From Symbiodinium kawagutii (taxonomy: Eukaryota > Sar > Dinophyceae > Suessiales > Symbiodiniaceae): a stretch of 64,000 bases of DNA. Position 1 is the stretch's first letter. Each line of letters starts with the position of its first letter. Below the pieces are notes generated by a model. The model saw nothing but the letters and a program-made list of their open reading frames with translations. It was not told where the DNA came from and did not search any database. The stretch is from positions 198,511-262,510 of the forward strand of contig VSDK01015799.1 in assembly GCA_009767595.1 (NCBI GenBank). Reading direction: 5' to 3'. The translations under genes were made by a program, and so were the position numbers. Below are positions 1-13,740 of this stretch, piece after piece.

Positions 1-2383
1 CCCATTCGAACCTGGAGATCCAATACTGATGATGAATGACAATCACTATCATGAATTGGCTAAAGCACCATGGTTTCTTGGCTATATCACAATCCTGTGC
101 ATGATTACGATTTTTAGCTCCTTAGACCATCACTACTTTGATGTGCAGCTGGGGTTATAGTTCACCATGGTTAGTCACGCCCTATAAGGTAACTGAACCA
201 ACCCCAGCTGAAACCATGGCTGAATTGTGACCACTGACCCGCGCTGTGGGGGTGCACATCCAAGTCTTTCGCCCCTGCTTTTCTGTCGGGTTGGCTAGAT
301 AAATCCAACAAGGAACAGCTGCTGAAATGGCAAGGTAATGAAACTGGAAACATGGTTTTGCGCATCTCCCATGGCCTTGGGATATTCATTTTTTAACAGA
401 TGATATTGACTCGCTGCTTTATGGTGAACCAAAAAGATTGGTTCAAATTAACTTAAACCCCCAAAATGGGAAATTAATTTGTTGTTTCTGAAATCAAATT
501 TTGCTGGAATCAGTGAGCCATCATTAGCCAGCATGAAAAAATCAGCCCACATGAGGTCGTCCGTGATTAAATGGTGTACCACCCAAACATGGCAGTTTTC
601 GTGCTATCGATAATGGTTGTCATTGGACGGTCAGTAGGTGCCAACGCTTGGTGGTTGCTTAAGATAAAGATGTCCTGTAATCATCCATGATCAATCTGTA
701 AAACAATGGGAACACTCCATGCACAACCCTGCTACAAAGACTGCCGACGCGAGGTTTACGACTTACTCGGGAGCCAGAATGCCGTACCGCAAATCAAGAA
801 GCCACTCTCTGGGTGACCACTTGCTCGGCAGCCAGAATGCGGTGCTGCCCATCAGCAAACCAAAAGGCTGTAGGCGGTTTCACAAGCCTAGCTATGAAAT
901 TATTCCAAGGTATGTCCACATCAATACCTGAAATTATTCCACAAGAGGTTACATCCCTCCTACCTACCAAAATTTAAGGCAATAATCCAACCATTTTGAC
1001 GGGTTCCCTGCGGCTTGAAAAATCGTCATTTCTGGACACCCCACATTGTCACCAACATGAGCTGCCTCACGTGACATCAGCCGCCCGTCCATCACCGAAG
1101 AGGTGGCGCGAAGACATTGCGGACAGTCTTGGAAGATGCTGGGATCGGAAATGTGTAGATCCTGGCGACCAACCAACAGCGTCAATGGTTGCTGCTTATG
1201 GCGATTGATTGAGTTATATCTGATGGTTGATGATGGTTGCTCAATGGTTGGTCAATGGTTGGTCAATGGTTGGTCAATGGTTGGTGAATGGTTGATGTTT
1301 ATGGAAAATATAAGATAGTCAATGATGGATTTCCCATAAATCAAAAATGCATGATAGAAATCAATGTTGATGGGATTTGATTATGGTTGATGATAGCAAG
1401 TAATGCATTTCATTAACAACCAATTTATGATTTAGCAAGTCAATAATTATTGATAAACAAAGTTAATTGATAAACAAAGTTAATCGATAGCAATCAATAT
1501 AATAGGTTTTGATTGTGGTTGATGATGGCAATTGATGGAGTTATAGTTGATGATGGCTGAGTTCTGATTGATGATGGCTGGTGATGTGTCGATAAAATAT
1601 GGTTCGCATCAATGGTGGGAAAATCTACTCCGAAACCCAACAATAAACGGTTTCATATAACCAGGATTTCCTTAGGTATGGTTCAACAAATTGATTTACA
1701 GGAAAAAATCCGGAAACCACTAAAACAAAAGGCAAATAAAGGGTTTACGATATTTTCCGATTACCACCTCCTATGCATATTAAAGAACAACGGTGCAGTT
1801 AAAAATAAACGGATTTTTTTCTATGTACGAATTTCAATGTATATACCAAGTACTATGGATGCTGGAACAATTGCGCTTGTTGCTGCAATGAAAGGGTTTT
1901 CCTTTAAAGAACATATAAAAAATAAATTGCAACAATTTCATGTTTGTTTCAAACAATTTTGAACAAACAAAATCTTCTGGGCAATCCAGCAAGACAATGG
2001 TGAATAGTGGCTAAAATGTGTGCCGAGGAAAACGACTGACAGCAGCATATGACCAACAAATTGATTGACAATGTATGGACTTAAATCTATATCTTCAACA
2101 TGTTGGGTAACAAGCAGGCGTGTTTGACCAGCAGAATCATCAACAATGTTGGGATGTGACGAACCATCGGTTATGATCCAGGATTCCTTACCCCCCTTAG
2201 GCGGTTTACTCGAGGCTAGTGACCAGTCAGGTTGCGTAGATCAAGAAACAAACTAAGATAACCAATCATGCGGGTGTAGAGAACAAAGTTTGAGCATACA
2301 CACAAAAACAACAAACCCAGAAACCAAACAAATGCAAGTCTGTGAGCACACTCCCAAAAAATGTGATTTTGGTCTGCTGGAAT
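1..2383. other. Gene-poor AT-rich intergenic DNA with TGATGGTT-type words
   Basis: I see no convincing coding region here. The sequence is dominated by degenerate words such as TGATGGTTGATG and their complements, with strand polarity that changes over a few hundred bases. A short run of an 11-bp unit (TCAATGGTTGG, about five copies) lies at 1241-1295. Open frames in this stretch are short and have the composition of translated repeat DNA. Confidence 0.6.
1241..1295 (+). repeat. Short 11-bp tandem repeat (TCAATGGTTGG)
   Basis: The unit TCAATGGTTGG recurs at 11-bp spacing (1241, 1252, 1263, 1274), with a last degenerate copy. The period and the TGGTTG core match those of the large minisatellite at 39845-42355, so the two may have arisen from the same kind of word. 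Confidence 0.8.
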
Positions 2384-2858
2384 TCACCGCAACCAAGGGG
2401 CACTTGCCCTGCTGCTGTGGAACGTCAGTTGGCGCTTTGTGCAAACTGCTGGACCGAAACAAACAGCCCAACAGGACAGCGAGCTGAAGGCCTGGGGCTT
2501 TGTAGGCGATTGGAGGGACGGCACTCCTGCACCACTGTTGCCCATGGTGCTGTGCTGCACCGCAAGCATAGGATCAGCAAAGGCTCGAGTCAGCATGCTA
2601 AAGGTCAACCATAGCCGAAGCCACCCCAGGGGGCTTCGACGCTGATGAATGCTATCGCCTTTCGCACCGGGACCTTCAGGAAGATCTCGGCCCGCTCTAA
2701 CCACGCTGGAGGTAGGCAAGGAAGAGCCCCAGATCGTCATCATCCTTTCAGTTGCAGGCTGCGGGTCTGATCCCTGCAGCCAAGGTGCGGCCGCCGAAGG
2801 CGGCGGAACTGTGAATGTCAAACAAGATCTGTTGTACTGTGAAAAGCTAATCTGTAGC

Positions 2859-3419
2859 CTATGTGTGCTGCTTTCGTGAAGGATGCCAATTGCAAGAGAA
2901 ACCTTTGGCAATGCATTCCTTTGGTCCATAGTCACGGTCCAGGTGCCGTTGGGCCCAAAGCAGCTCCACCGTGTCAGACAATTGCCGCAACGTAGCAAGG
3001 TCTGCTCCACATGATGGCCATCCAAAACGTGCTTGAGATAGGTCTCTTGGCGAGGAAGTAGTCAGCCTCTGAGAACACTCCCAATAGATGTGCTTGAGAT
3101 CGGCCATGGGCTCACTGCACATAGGGCACAGTGTGTGCTGTTGTCGCACGCCTTGGCGTTTTCGAAATGCTGCAGGGCATATCATGCTCCCTAAGAGTAC
3201 GGCCAGAGTGGCCCCCGTACTCTTTTGAACAATGCCGCGAACGAACGTGAATCGATCTGGCTTGTAAGGTATGTTCTGGAAGGGTGTTGCATCCCTCCTT
3301 GTGCTTGCTCGAAAGATGTGCCATTGCTTATGGCGCCAACTTTCTCTGAGTTTGTGTGCGATGGCATGGTAACCATATGCCGTGCTTGCTTGTTGTGGCA
3401 CGATGTCAAGGTTGAGCAA
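2859..3419 (-). pseudogene. C-terminal fragment of a LINE (non-LTR retrotransposon) ORF2
   Basis: About 180 residues are open on the minus strand. A zinc-knuckle-like Cys-x2-Cys-x8-His-x4-Cys (residues 98, 101, 110, 115) ends in the characteristic H-I-Y-W-E-C. It is followed about 16 residues later by an RFGWP motif and a Leu-rich tail. A CCHC knuckle after the reverse transcriptase, with a final GWP-type motif, is how I know ORF2 of dinoflagellate LINEs to end. The reverse transcriptase and endonuclease are absent: an in-frame stop lies just upstream and other frames are no better, so this is a 5'-truncated dead copy. The first listed codon is TTG, so no natural start is implied. The adjoining minus-strand open frame (2384-3025) overlaps it in another phase and is not separately supported. 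Confidence 0.6.
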
Positions 3420-3479
3420 TCCGTGATGCTACTGGTGTTGCTGCTGCTGCTGCCGAGACCAACCATGGTCTCTTAACCA

Positions 3480-4200
3480 GTTTGCTGCCAATTGAGCCGA
3501 GGGGCTCTGCCAGTTAATTGGCTTTTGTGCTTGTTTGCAATCTACATATATCATCTATTTCATTCACCAATCTTGCGGGCACCACGGTCCTTGATCAAAG
3601 GGTTGATGACCTCAACCATCAGCATGGCCCAGATCGTCATCACCACAAAGCAGAAGATAAATGACCAGGCCAATGCCTTCCGAGTGGAGCATCGTTGATG
3701 GTCAGTTGTTGGTGGTTAGCGGTGGCAAGTGCATTCGTGACAGTGTTTGGTGTAACGTTTCACTAGATCCGTGTGTTTTATTGCGAAAAAGGTGGTTAGA
3801 TACCGCATCAAGGCAACATTGTTCTAATATGCTCCTTTGAGGCAAGCTACTACCAATATCAAATATCACAAAGTAAACCATGACTCATTTGGAGAGACAA
3901 ATAAACGATGGTATCCCGGATGCAAACTGTTACCCCATTCATGCCCACATGTACGTCTGTTTGGGGGCTACCCTAGCATAATGGGTCAACCCGGGTTTCG
4001 ACACAGGGTCTGAAAAAAAGGAGCAAAGTAGATGCCTGGGGTTGTATGCAAAAAGTGGCAAGGAAAGCATGAACATGTGATATCAACGTCGATCAACCAA
4101 CAACTTTTTTCCCCACCTGTCAGGTGAGGGTTGTTAGATTTTATCACAATTGTCTCCTCCGCCTCCGCATCCTCATCTTCCTCCACCACGAGCATCCACG
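3480..4200. other. Intergenic stretch, nothing recognised
   Basis: There is no coding sequence, repeat array or RNA gene that I can support here. The sequence is a moderately AT-rich mixture that leads into the 40-bp tandem repeat. Confidence 0.5.
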
Positions 4201-4204
4201 CCTA

Positions 4205-4395
4205 GTGGTCGCTGCCGGACCTCAACCACGACCATCCGCGGCCAGTGGTCGCTGCCGGACCTCAACCACGACCATCCGCGGCCAGTGGTCGCTGCCGGAC
4301 CTCAACCACGACCATCCGCGGCCAGTGGTCGCTGCCGGACCTCAACCACGACCATCCGCGGCCAGTGGTCGCTGCCGGACCTCAACCGCGAGGAA
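4205..4395 (+). repeat. 40-bp tandem repeat, GC-rich
   Basis: A 40-bp unit beginning GTGGTCGCTGCCGGACC recurs at 4205, 4245, 4285, 4325 and 4365 with near-perfect identity. Because 40 is not a multiple of three, each frame cycles through the same three peptides, which is why overlapping open frames appear in all phases. The near identity of the copies implies recent expansion. It abuts the 12-bp array directly. Confidence 0.93.
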
Positions 4396-5030
4396 AGGAC
4401 GTCAGAAAGACTGTCCGAAGAAATGTCAGAAGAGATGTCAGAAAGAATGGCAAAAGATATGCCAGAAAGAATGTCAGAGAGAATGCCAGAAGATATGTCA
4501 GAAAGAATGTCAGAAGAGATGCCAGTAAGAATGTCAGAAAGAATGTCAGAAGAGATGTCAGAAATAATGTCAGAAGAGATGTCAGAAAGAATGTCAAAAG
4601 ATATGCCAGAAAGAATGTCAGAGAGAATGCCAAAAGAAATGTCAGGATAGAATGTCAGAAGAAATGTCAGAAGACATGTCAGAAAGAAAAACAGAAGAGA
4701 TGTCAGAGAGGATGCCAAAAGATATGCCAGAAAGAATGTCAGAGAGAATGTCAGAAGATATGTCAGAAAGAATGTCAGAAGAGATGTCAGAAAGAATGTC
4801 AGAAGAGATGTCAGATAGAATGTCAAAAGGTATGCCAGAAAGAAAGCCAGAGAGAATGTCAAAAGAAATGTCAGGATAGAATGTCAGAAGAGAATGCCAA
4901 AAGAAATGTCAGGATAGAATGTCAGAAGAAATGTCAGAAGATATGTCAGAAAGAATGTCAGAAGAGATGTCAGAAAGAATGTCAGAAGATATGCCAGAAA
5001 GAATGTCAGAGAAAGTGTCAGAAGATGACA
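4396..5030 (+). repeat. 12-bp (24-bp) purine-rich minisatellite, ATGTCAGAAGAG
   Basis: About fifty degenerate copies of a 12-bp unit (ATGTCAGAAGAG, alternating with ATGTCAGAAAGA, so 24 bp in pairs). A longer order is visible because the variant GTCAGGATAGAATG recurs near 4642, 4873 and 4909. All three plus frames stay open for long stretches (reading M-S-E-R/E/D, R-K-N-V or C-Q-K-x repeats), as does the minus strand (Leu/Thr/Phe repeats). This is expected of a stop-free 12-bp unit and is not evidence of a gene. Confidence 0.92.
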
Positions 5031-8000
5031 TGGTGGGGGTCACTCGAAGTAAAGTAATTCAGGACATACATGTAATCACTAGAAACCATTATCGATTCAG
5101 ATAAATCACTGTAGATTCCTGACATGAAAGCTGTGGAAAGCTAAACTCTGGACAAGGACCTTTAGATCGACTCCCATACTAGTAATTAATATCATTTTCA
5201 ATCTGCCCTCCAAAAATATGTCAGGCACCTATTGGACTGCAGCGACCAACTGATCAACTGAGTTGCTGCGAGGTTTCAGCTTCCCCTGATAAAGTGTTGA
5301 GAAAGGGCTGGTTTATTGAGTTCTGAAATGATACCCATGTGTTACCCATCCACCGCATTCGAACCCCTGGGTCGCAATTGACCATTTTTCTGCATTGACA
5401 GAAAAAAGTAAGCTATTGGGTTCTATTATGTAAACATGCACTTTCTAGTAGAATATGGGGGCCCCTGGCTGACATCATTTGTGCCGGTGCTCAAAAATTC
5501 AAACCTTGACTATCCATGATCAACCATCATTGACCATCATGAACTGTTGCAAAACCATGACCAACCATTTATTAAACATGAAAGTACCGACACTCATCAA
5601 CCACTACTGACTACTATACAATCCTTTTTGCTCAATGAAGCATTGTCAAAAGATCAAGCATAATCGACCATGATGAACACCGATCCTCTATGAAACACCA
5701 CCAGGCACCATCATGAAACACTCGAAACCATCATTAACTTGATAAACTCAAAGCATCATCAACCACTATCAACAGCTACAAACCATCAGCAATCTATCAA
5801 CCCAATCAACCATTAACCACTATAAACTTTGATTGAGCATCACTCAAGCAGCGCGTGAGTCAGCATAAACCACGGCAACAACCTGGCCTTCAGGCAGGTG
5901 GACATCATGGTCACCAACCTCGGTTGGGCGACCTGGTGAAGTTATCCGATAATGCTTGATCCATCTTTGGTTAACTATGAATTGATCGTCATTCATAGTT
6001 GGTTACTGATGAATTGATCTTGATTCGTAGTTGGTTGATGGTTGAATTGTAGTTGATTAATGCTTGATTAATGTTTCATTGACGATTGATTGATGGTTTT
6101 AAAAATATTAGTGGTTTATTTATACAGTTTCTGATTTATCAATTGCTAATGGTAGATTAAGCTATGGTCAATATGGATGATTCATTCATGCTTCATTGAT
6201 GATGATAACGAATGTTTTCATTACTGGACGATTTATGCATCCATGGTGCAGAATGTTTATTTCATGATTAAACAAACGGTACATTATTGATTTATAATGG
6301 TTCATAAATTGCTTATAGTGCGTGATGATGGGTAGTGATGGTTACTCAACGAAATTGATTAAATTTGTAACACTAAAGAACAGTGAATCATGGTTGATTT
6401 TTGCTCTACGAAAGATTGAACCAATGCATTGTTTAAATAGCTCATGATTGATTTGTAAACTACTTACGATGTTTGTTGATGATAGACTGTTCAATGTTCG
6501 ATGCTTAATGAGAGCTGAAGCGGTTTGTAGGAATTGTAAACAAGTTGATGGCTACCAACAAAAAAGCCAGTGACTAGTGATGGAGAACGATGCCTATCTT
6601 AATTGATATGTTGGCGAATCATGGTTGTGATGGCAAGTAATCAATGATTAACAATGGATATACTAATGGTGAACCACCCCATTGTTGTGAATGGTGGTTA
6701 TTGAATGCTACTGATCACTGCTGGTTTTTCACTTGCGGTGGCTATCTCTTAGGCTAAGCCGCAACAGCATGTTCCTCTGGAGGCAATGAGCAGTAACAGC
6801 CTTGCAATTGTTTCACAAGGCATTGCAGTAACACTAGTTGATGACGGTCAACTTTGGTCAGAAATTATCAGCATTAGTTACTGATGGGTTGTTCATGATT
6901 CACCTGAATGGTTCTTTAATTCACATATCATCCAACTTGTGGTGGTATGTTCTTTAAACAGAATGGCTAAGAGGAATTTCCGACAGATCATGATATTGCC
7001 TTCATGATCGTCTGCATAGCTTGTAGACAGAGACACAGCTTGGGAAATCGGCTGATCAGCTGTTGGCCAACCAAAGTCGAGGGTTGAATCTCAACCGCTC
7101 CTGCCAATACAAAGTGGGTTGGGCCCAGGCGATCTCAGCTGGTTAAACTATCGTAGCCAGTCATAGTAGACAAAATGATAAGCGGGTTGACGGTGTAACC
7201 ACAAGCTAGACTATGTCTCCCACAAGTTGTACTTACTGGCGGGGGCAATACCTCTACCCCTGGTGAAAAAATCCCTAGATTAAACTCAATGACCAAACTA
7301 TGCCAAACAAGTCTTTGTTGGGATGTTCATCTACCCATTTATTGAACGATCAACATTGAGCCACAGTAGTTACAGCACCTTCACCAAATCTACTCAGATT
7401 TGCAGGCGCAGTGGCTATTGAATCACGAAAAGGCGCAGCTGCTCTGCCAACAACTTTGCTTCAAGGCACTTCTGAAGTTCCCGCAGCGCGCGGGTCTTTC
7501 CTCAACACACGGTTGCGGGAGTGGAACCAACCCCACTGGTTGCGAGTTGTGGTTCAACTGCAACTCGTAACAGTGTCAATGATCGTTTGTAGTGCTTCAT
7601 GATGAACAACAATATGCTTAATATGCACTAATATGCAATAATATGCAATCATGGTGAATAACAAGGCTCCAAAATCAGCAACAACCAGTAAATATACTAA
7701 AATATACTAAAGAGTTGTGTTCCCAGTTCTTGGCATATACGGTCAGCTACATCGCTGGCAGCAGGAAGTTGGATTCCTGCTCTGGGCACCATGGCTTCCA
7801 GCGAGCTCAATACCAAAGAGTGTCCGGATCAACGGCCCAGGTCCCAATACGGATCGCGTCAAGACATGCTTGGATTTTGACTGTTGAAATGGGTGAATTA
7901 ATGGTTACATAGAATGGCTACCCAAGGGTTCATTAACTAATGGTTGTATAAGGGGCCGCTGACCCCAACCGCCATATGATATGGGAAATCACACACGATG

Positions 8001-9466
8001 ATGGCTTGAATCATCAACCGGTGGCTGCTGTGTCTGTGGTTGGGCTCGCTTCCCAAGGATCCAAGTGGCTCCGAGCCGCCCCCCCATCAATCGTCGTGCG
8101 GGCGCCCGGTGCTTAGATGTCACCAGCAAGATAATAAGCCATGGTGAACCGCTGGTTGTACCCCAGTTCCGTAGCAAATCCCAGTTGTATCCGCAGCTGC
8201 ACATCCAAAAATAGTGGCTTATCACCCCAAACAGGTGGATCTGGGTGGCGAACTAGGCAATGTTCAAGGGTAAATCTTCAATCACCATTCATTGAGCATC
8301 ATTAACGTTACAGCTCATCATTGTTACCACTAGCACTGACGATCATCAAACCACATCTTGCTGGGGAACTCAGAAGCTGCAGCATGTGCCGAGCATCTCA
8401 AGAGCTGCAGCAAACGGATGACGCGACCCAACCGCAGTAAGCGAAGGATGCCAATCCTGGTGGGGCGACGTTTGCTCGCGTAGGAAGATCTGTACATGTA
8501 AATCCCCCAACATGGATGCTACATGATCACGAATTAAAAAGGTTCATGGGTATTTCCCGTCCTTTTGGCAACCATCATGTATAAGCATGGTTATGTATGC
8601 ATATTTTTTTTGGTCATCCCGCGTTGGTTGGCTGGCTGGTTGGAGGGTTGGCTGATTGATAGGTATCCCAAGGGATTACTCGCTGGGCTTGGGTTGTTAA
8701 TCTTTGTCTTGACTGGATCGCACACTAAGGTGAGGTTCCCCGATATGTTCCTGAAAAGGCATCGGCACATTATGAGATACCCTCTGGTAAACTAACCTGG
8801 CAATGGGTTTTTACCATGATTCATAGTGAAACCCGGGGAAACCACCAACAAATCTGTTCGCAACCGGTTCATTCACCATCAGCTGAAAACCAAGCAGCCA
8901 TGACCAATATCAACAAACATGATCCAGGTGTTCAACTGTATCAATCATCAACTATCATCAACCATCATGATTATTCATAATTGTTTGTAAAAACAAAAAT
9001 ATGCAATCGTGTCTAATGATGTGTATGACCCATCGATTTCTTATAGACATCAAGTAAATGCACTAATTAATCAACAAGAACTATATAATCACTAGTCACC
9101 ATCCCCCCCAAAGATTATTCCAGTGTTAAACAATCATTGGCCATCACCGACAAATCATGTACACAATGAATAATCACCAACCATGAATGGCAGGTTAGTG
9201 ACCATGAGCAAGGTTGTTGATGGTGAGAACGAACTAATGAACCATTAAAAAAGTAATCAACCGGTGGTTGTAGATAACTACGTAATGATGATTATGTGTT
9301 TAATTGCTAGTGTTAACCAACCAATATAATCAACAACTAAGTTTATACTGTTCGTTCATTAACTAATCATATCTACTATTCATCACAAAGTAACAAGGTT
9401 GGGCACAGAGCTGGTTTCTAAACAGCTAAACCACCTCGGAAAAGAATCAGAGTTCCAAGCGGTTCA

Positions 9467-9486
9467 NNNNNNNNNNNNNNNNNNNN
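9467..9486. other. Assembly gap (20 N)
   Basis: Run of 20 undetermined bases. The flanks are GC-richer than the surroundings. The size may be a placeholder. Confidence 0.99.
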
Positions 9487-12348
9487 TCAGCAGGATGTTG
9501 CTGGCCCCCAACCGTGCCCATAACGCCCGGGGCTCATCGCTCCCTTGAAACCCATGGCTGAACGGCCTGTTTGCCAGCTCGCCCTCGGGGATAAACAAAT
9601 CCAAGATCATCTCCTTAGGCGTGGCCCAGCTTTTGGATGATGATTCCTGTGGCGGTGGGTATCAACTTGCAAGCTTAACATAACTTAACACTGCTTCGTT
9701 GGTGCAGCACTAAGCATAGTTAACCATGGTTCATGTCATCAATCAGCATAGTAGGAACCAAAGTAGCAACCATGTCATCAGTAATCATAGGTCACCACTG
9801 TGAAGCCAGGGTTTCGCTGTTGTGGTTTCAACCACATGATCAACCACAGGCAGCCACCAGGTGAAAATAAGGCACACACCCCAGAGGTGAGAAGACTTCT
9901 TGCATGTGGTAGTTGTCATTTCTGTTCTTTTTTATTTCAATTCAAACCGGATAGTAACCCTTTGATACACCCGAACAATGGTTGTCTATACTTATTACAC
10001 TCCAAAACCATCATCAACTGTGAATGAACAGCAGGGACCATTCTTTGATAATTGATCAGCTTTCAACCATTGTCAGCCATCATATTGCCACCATGAACAA
10101 TGATCTCATCATTAATCAAAAAACCCAAGCGTTGTGACAACCTATTAACCACCATTATTGCTGATTATGTGTATGATAAGCAAAGGTAAGATTGTACATC
10201 AACCATCTCATGTGGCGCTACCAACATGACATCCGCCAGTAATATGGTCATAACTAGTACCAATCGTCACTCACAACTGCACATAAAATATTTTCTGTTG
10301 TTCTTACTATATCATATCATATTGATACTAGCCAATCAATCATAATATGATGATTTAATGCTTATCATTAATATCAATCATATGTAGTCATTTGGCTGTG
10401 GGTCAATACCCTGCACCTCAGTTGTTCAGACCCCATAGCTGACCCAACAAATCTTTGCTGGGATATGTTGGGATGTTCTTTATTCGGTTGTTGAACGGGG
10501 ACCCACAAACAAGTGGAAACCATGATGATCGCTGGCATTCATGCACCAAGCCCTCAGCAAACCAAAATATTCCGTGTATATAGGGTATATTTACCAACAT
10601 GTACCCACGAAGTCACCAAATTTTGTACGTCGGTAAATCCATCAGCACCATAGAATATCTGAGAGATCGTTCCCAACGATGGTCACCATCAATGCATTCT
10701 GATGCACACAGCGACGCATCAATCTCTGCCGTGATTCCGTAAAGCCACACGCAATGACACCTCGAAAGGTGCCCTGGTCACATCTGGTTAACACACGGCT
10801 TCATGACCTTCATTTGTACGGTTCGTGAACGCTTAAAGAATGGTGAAATGATGGTCAAATTATCGTAGTGAGTAACAACAGTAATAACCATTTATGTTAT
10901 GACTGGAAATTGTCCAATACTTGCTGGACGCACACTGGGTTTATGTCACAACGTTGTTGTGAATAAGTGACGGCGAAATTATTTCAGTCACAAAAATGAC
11001 AAATGCTTCACAGAGTAAAGAGTTTCGTGGAATACGGCAAGTACCAGCAGGTGCTTGATCAGGGTGACGTGTTGATCGCATATAATGACTGGAGAACACT
11101 TACTGGATATGGACAATGGCTCACGACAAGGGCTTGCAAGCGAGACGTTCAAATTATGAGGCCGCGGAGTTCAAACCTTGTGCCCTGAGGGGCGATCACA
11201 AAAAATGGACATTCCATGCTGTCCGGTTTTCTGTGTACCCATCCCCATGCGTGTCGGCCTCCAAATTTTGTACACAAAACATGTAGATGGCCTACGAAAG
11301 TGCTAATCTTAGTTGGTGGTTGTACTTGACCCATCACAAAAACTATGCTCGTCACTTAGATAGTCATCCATACTCATCCCAAAGAATATGCATGAAATTA
11401 GCCAAGACTTGAAACCACTGACCAAATAACTACTGCAATAACTGACATCATCAGCCATTCATCACAAATACCATCAATGGCCACTTAAGCAAACATCTTC
11501 TGGGCCAAAAGTGCTTTTAATTGTATCTATGATCTTGATTTTTTAGACTTATTCCAACAATAGAAGTTTTAAACAAATCATCAACCACCATGGAAGTATT
11601 GGGCGTGGTGATCTTGGTGATGCTATCGAGTGCCTGGGGCCATTTCATCCATGCTGAGGTGCATTGGAATGGACGGCAAGAGGCTGGGTAATGACCTCCA
11701 TCATCAGCGTATAATGGTAATCATCAGACTGGGCAATCCCATTTTGTTCATATCACCCATGCGTTCTACCTTCATCACCAACAAAGTATCAAAACACTAG
11801 GTAATATTTCACACATTTCATTAAATGTTCGAATATGATGGTTTCCATCAAAAATATTTCAGACTCATTCTCAAGCAGTACTAACGAAGGTGTATCAAAA
11901 GACGATTTTCTACCACACCAGCTGATCAACCAGCAACAACTACACTCTGGTAGTGCCTGGAAAATCACCATTTTTTTGAAGGTATCCCCAAGTCGTCCAG
12001 CTTCTGAATCATTCATAGTAATAAATTCAAACCATAACTTTGGGGTTCCCAAGCTGGCTTAAGAAAGGGTTCAAAACAAAAAACAAATCCCAAAAAAAAC
12101 AGGAAGAAACCACCATTGAGAAACATTTGTTTGGAAACCACCACTAAGAAATCCCAATTAAAAAATCGCCCCCCCTTGAAAAACCACCATTTTTTGGGCA
12201 GCAAACCACCATCATTTCGCTGCGAGGCGCCCATGTCCAGCAAGAAGACCCAATCCTTCAAAGCGACCCAACCTGGCCATGGGACCCATGGCATGTTGAG
12301 GCGCCATCCTTCAAATACCGAGCATGTTCAGTGATGGTTGAAAATGGA

Positions 12349-12480
12349 TGAAGGGTTGATCATGGTTGATGATGATTGATGATGGTTTTTGATGATTGAT
12401 GATGGTTTATGATGGTTTATGATGATTGATGATGATTAATGATGGTTTGTGATGGTCGATGGTGGTTAAATAATGATGAC
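12349..12480 (+). repeat. Degenerate TGATGGTT/TGATGATT repeat
   Basis: Imperfect tandem run of 8-10-bp words (GATGATTGATGATGGTTT and similar) on the plus strand. It is the clearest example in this part of the window of the short-word repeat that pervades the intergenic DNA. Confidence 0.75.
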
Positions 12481-13620
12481 TGTTCATGATGGTGATGGTT
12501 GATGATCGGTCAGTAATTTAAACTAGTGAAAGTGATTAATTAATAAGCTGATTCAGTAGTGGTTTGCTGGTGGATGCTTTGGCGGTGATAGTAGCAACAG
12601 CTTGACGGTCAATCATCGAGGGTGAAGATATGGGCGATTCATTACTATGTTGATATGGTTTATAGAAAGGGTTGACGATGCCCGTTAACCTAGACATGGA
12701 TCCCAGTCATCAAATTGCTGTCAGCATTCAGGTGCTGTCATCGGTGCCACGCTGCCGCGACAGTTATATGGCGACCCACGAGGCCCCAGTGAAGGCTATG
12801 GATATATCGACAATGATGATTACAAGGGGCAAGACAACCCGTCAAAGTAAATCACAATCATCATAGTTGATCGTGACATTCACAATTGCTGAACCAATAT
12901 CTAGGTGAATCAATTATGATTATGATGGTCATCAGTGATTAATGTTTTTCATAATCTAAATGTCTACAAGGGTAGATCATGGTAGATCCAAATTGAGCAA
13001 CCACCACTAGGTCTAAACGTAAAGGGCTGGTGGTCTACCACCACATATAGAGGGTTTGCTGACATGGATCATGCATTTCCCATGGATCTCAATTATTGTC
13101 GGTCAATAGCCTGCACCCCTGGCTTCTCACATCTCAAAACCATAGCCAAAGTGTTCGTCCAACTGTTGGGATGGACTACTACCAATGGTTGATCATGGAG
13201 TTGTTCGAGTCGTCCACCACAACTGTCCATTCACTCATTACTTATCCCCTTCAATCAATTCACTCTATCCCAACTGCCTATTTTACATCATCTTCTCCAT
13301 GCTCATATAATCCCATGTATCCCTTATTTGATGTGGTCCCATCAGCATCAATCAACTATAGTCAATTCCATGATTGATACAGTACTTTGTATCTTCTCTC
13401 AATTGTTTCCAGCATGCCAAGGTCCTTTGGGACGTGAATTCCCCCCACTTTGATCACACATCAAATGCAACAAAAAGGTGGAAGCAGCAAGTACCCAAGC
13501 CAATAGGGAGCTTACACATGTGGATTACCCCCTGCTCTATTGCCTCTTACAACAATCAACCTCTATGAGCCATCATTCAATATCACCACCTTCAACCACC
13601 AAGCCCTTAAATCCTTAAAT

Positions 13621-13740
13621 GGCGGTTTCTTACAATATGGGACCTCCCCCAAAAAAATGGTTGACTTATGACTATAAACAGCTTGATATAGCTCAATATT
13701 GGATGATTTGGGGCTACCCCTTTGGCTTGAGAACCCCCCA
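13621..13740. repeat. Foldback element, family 2 (GTTTCTCAAAATAGGGG type)
   Basis: Left end GGCGGTTTCTTACAATATGGGACC and right end GGCTTGAGAACCCCCC are imperfect complements around about 80 bp of interior that carries the family word GGATGATTTGGGG. The same ends and interior recur at six other places in the window. Confidence 0.6.

Larger units (their letters stand above)
5060..13600. other. Long gene-poor region of degenerate repeat words
   Basis: I find no coding region I would defend. Stretches rich in CAACCATCA (about 5500-5900, 8870-9370) alternate with stretches rich in TGGTTGATG (about 5950-6900, 12340-12480). Slightly GC-richer patches near 7400-7600, 7720-7910 and 7990-8230 have short open frames without recognisable motifs. 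A 20-base assembly gap lies at 9467-9486. Confidence 0.55.

Noticed and set aside
2384-3025. 213-codon minus-strand frame next to the LINE tail
   Set aside because: It overlaps the LINE frame in another phase and its downstream part has no retroelement motif.
4124-5057. Overlapping frames of 134-270 codons in the minisatellites
   Set aside because: All phases are open because the 40-bp and 12-bp units lack stops. Nothing distinguishes one frame as coding.
5350-5385. tRNA T-loop-like word (ATTCGAACCCC); also CATTCGAACC at the very start of the window
   Set aside because: No acceptor, D or anticodon arms could be paired around either.
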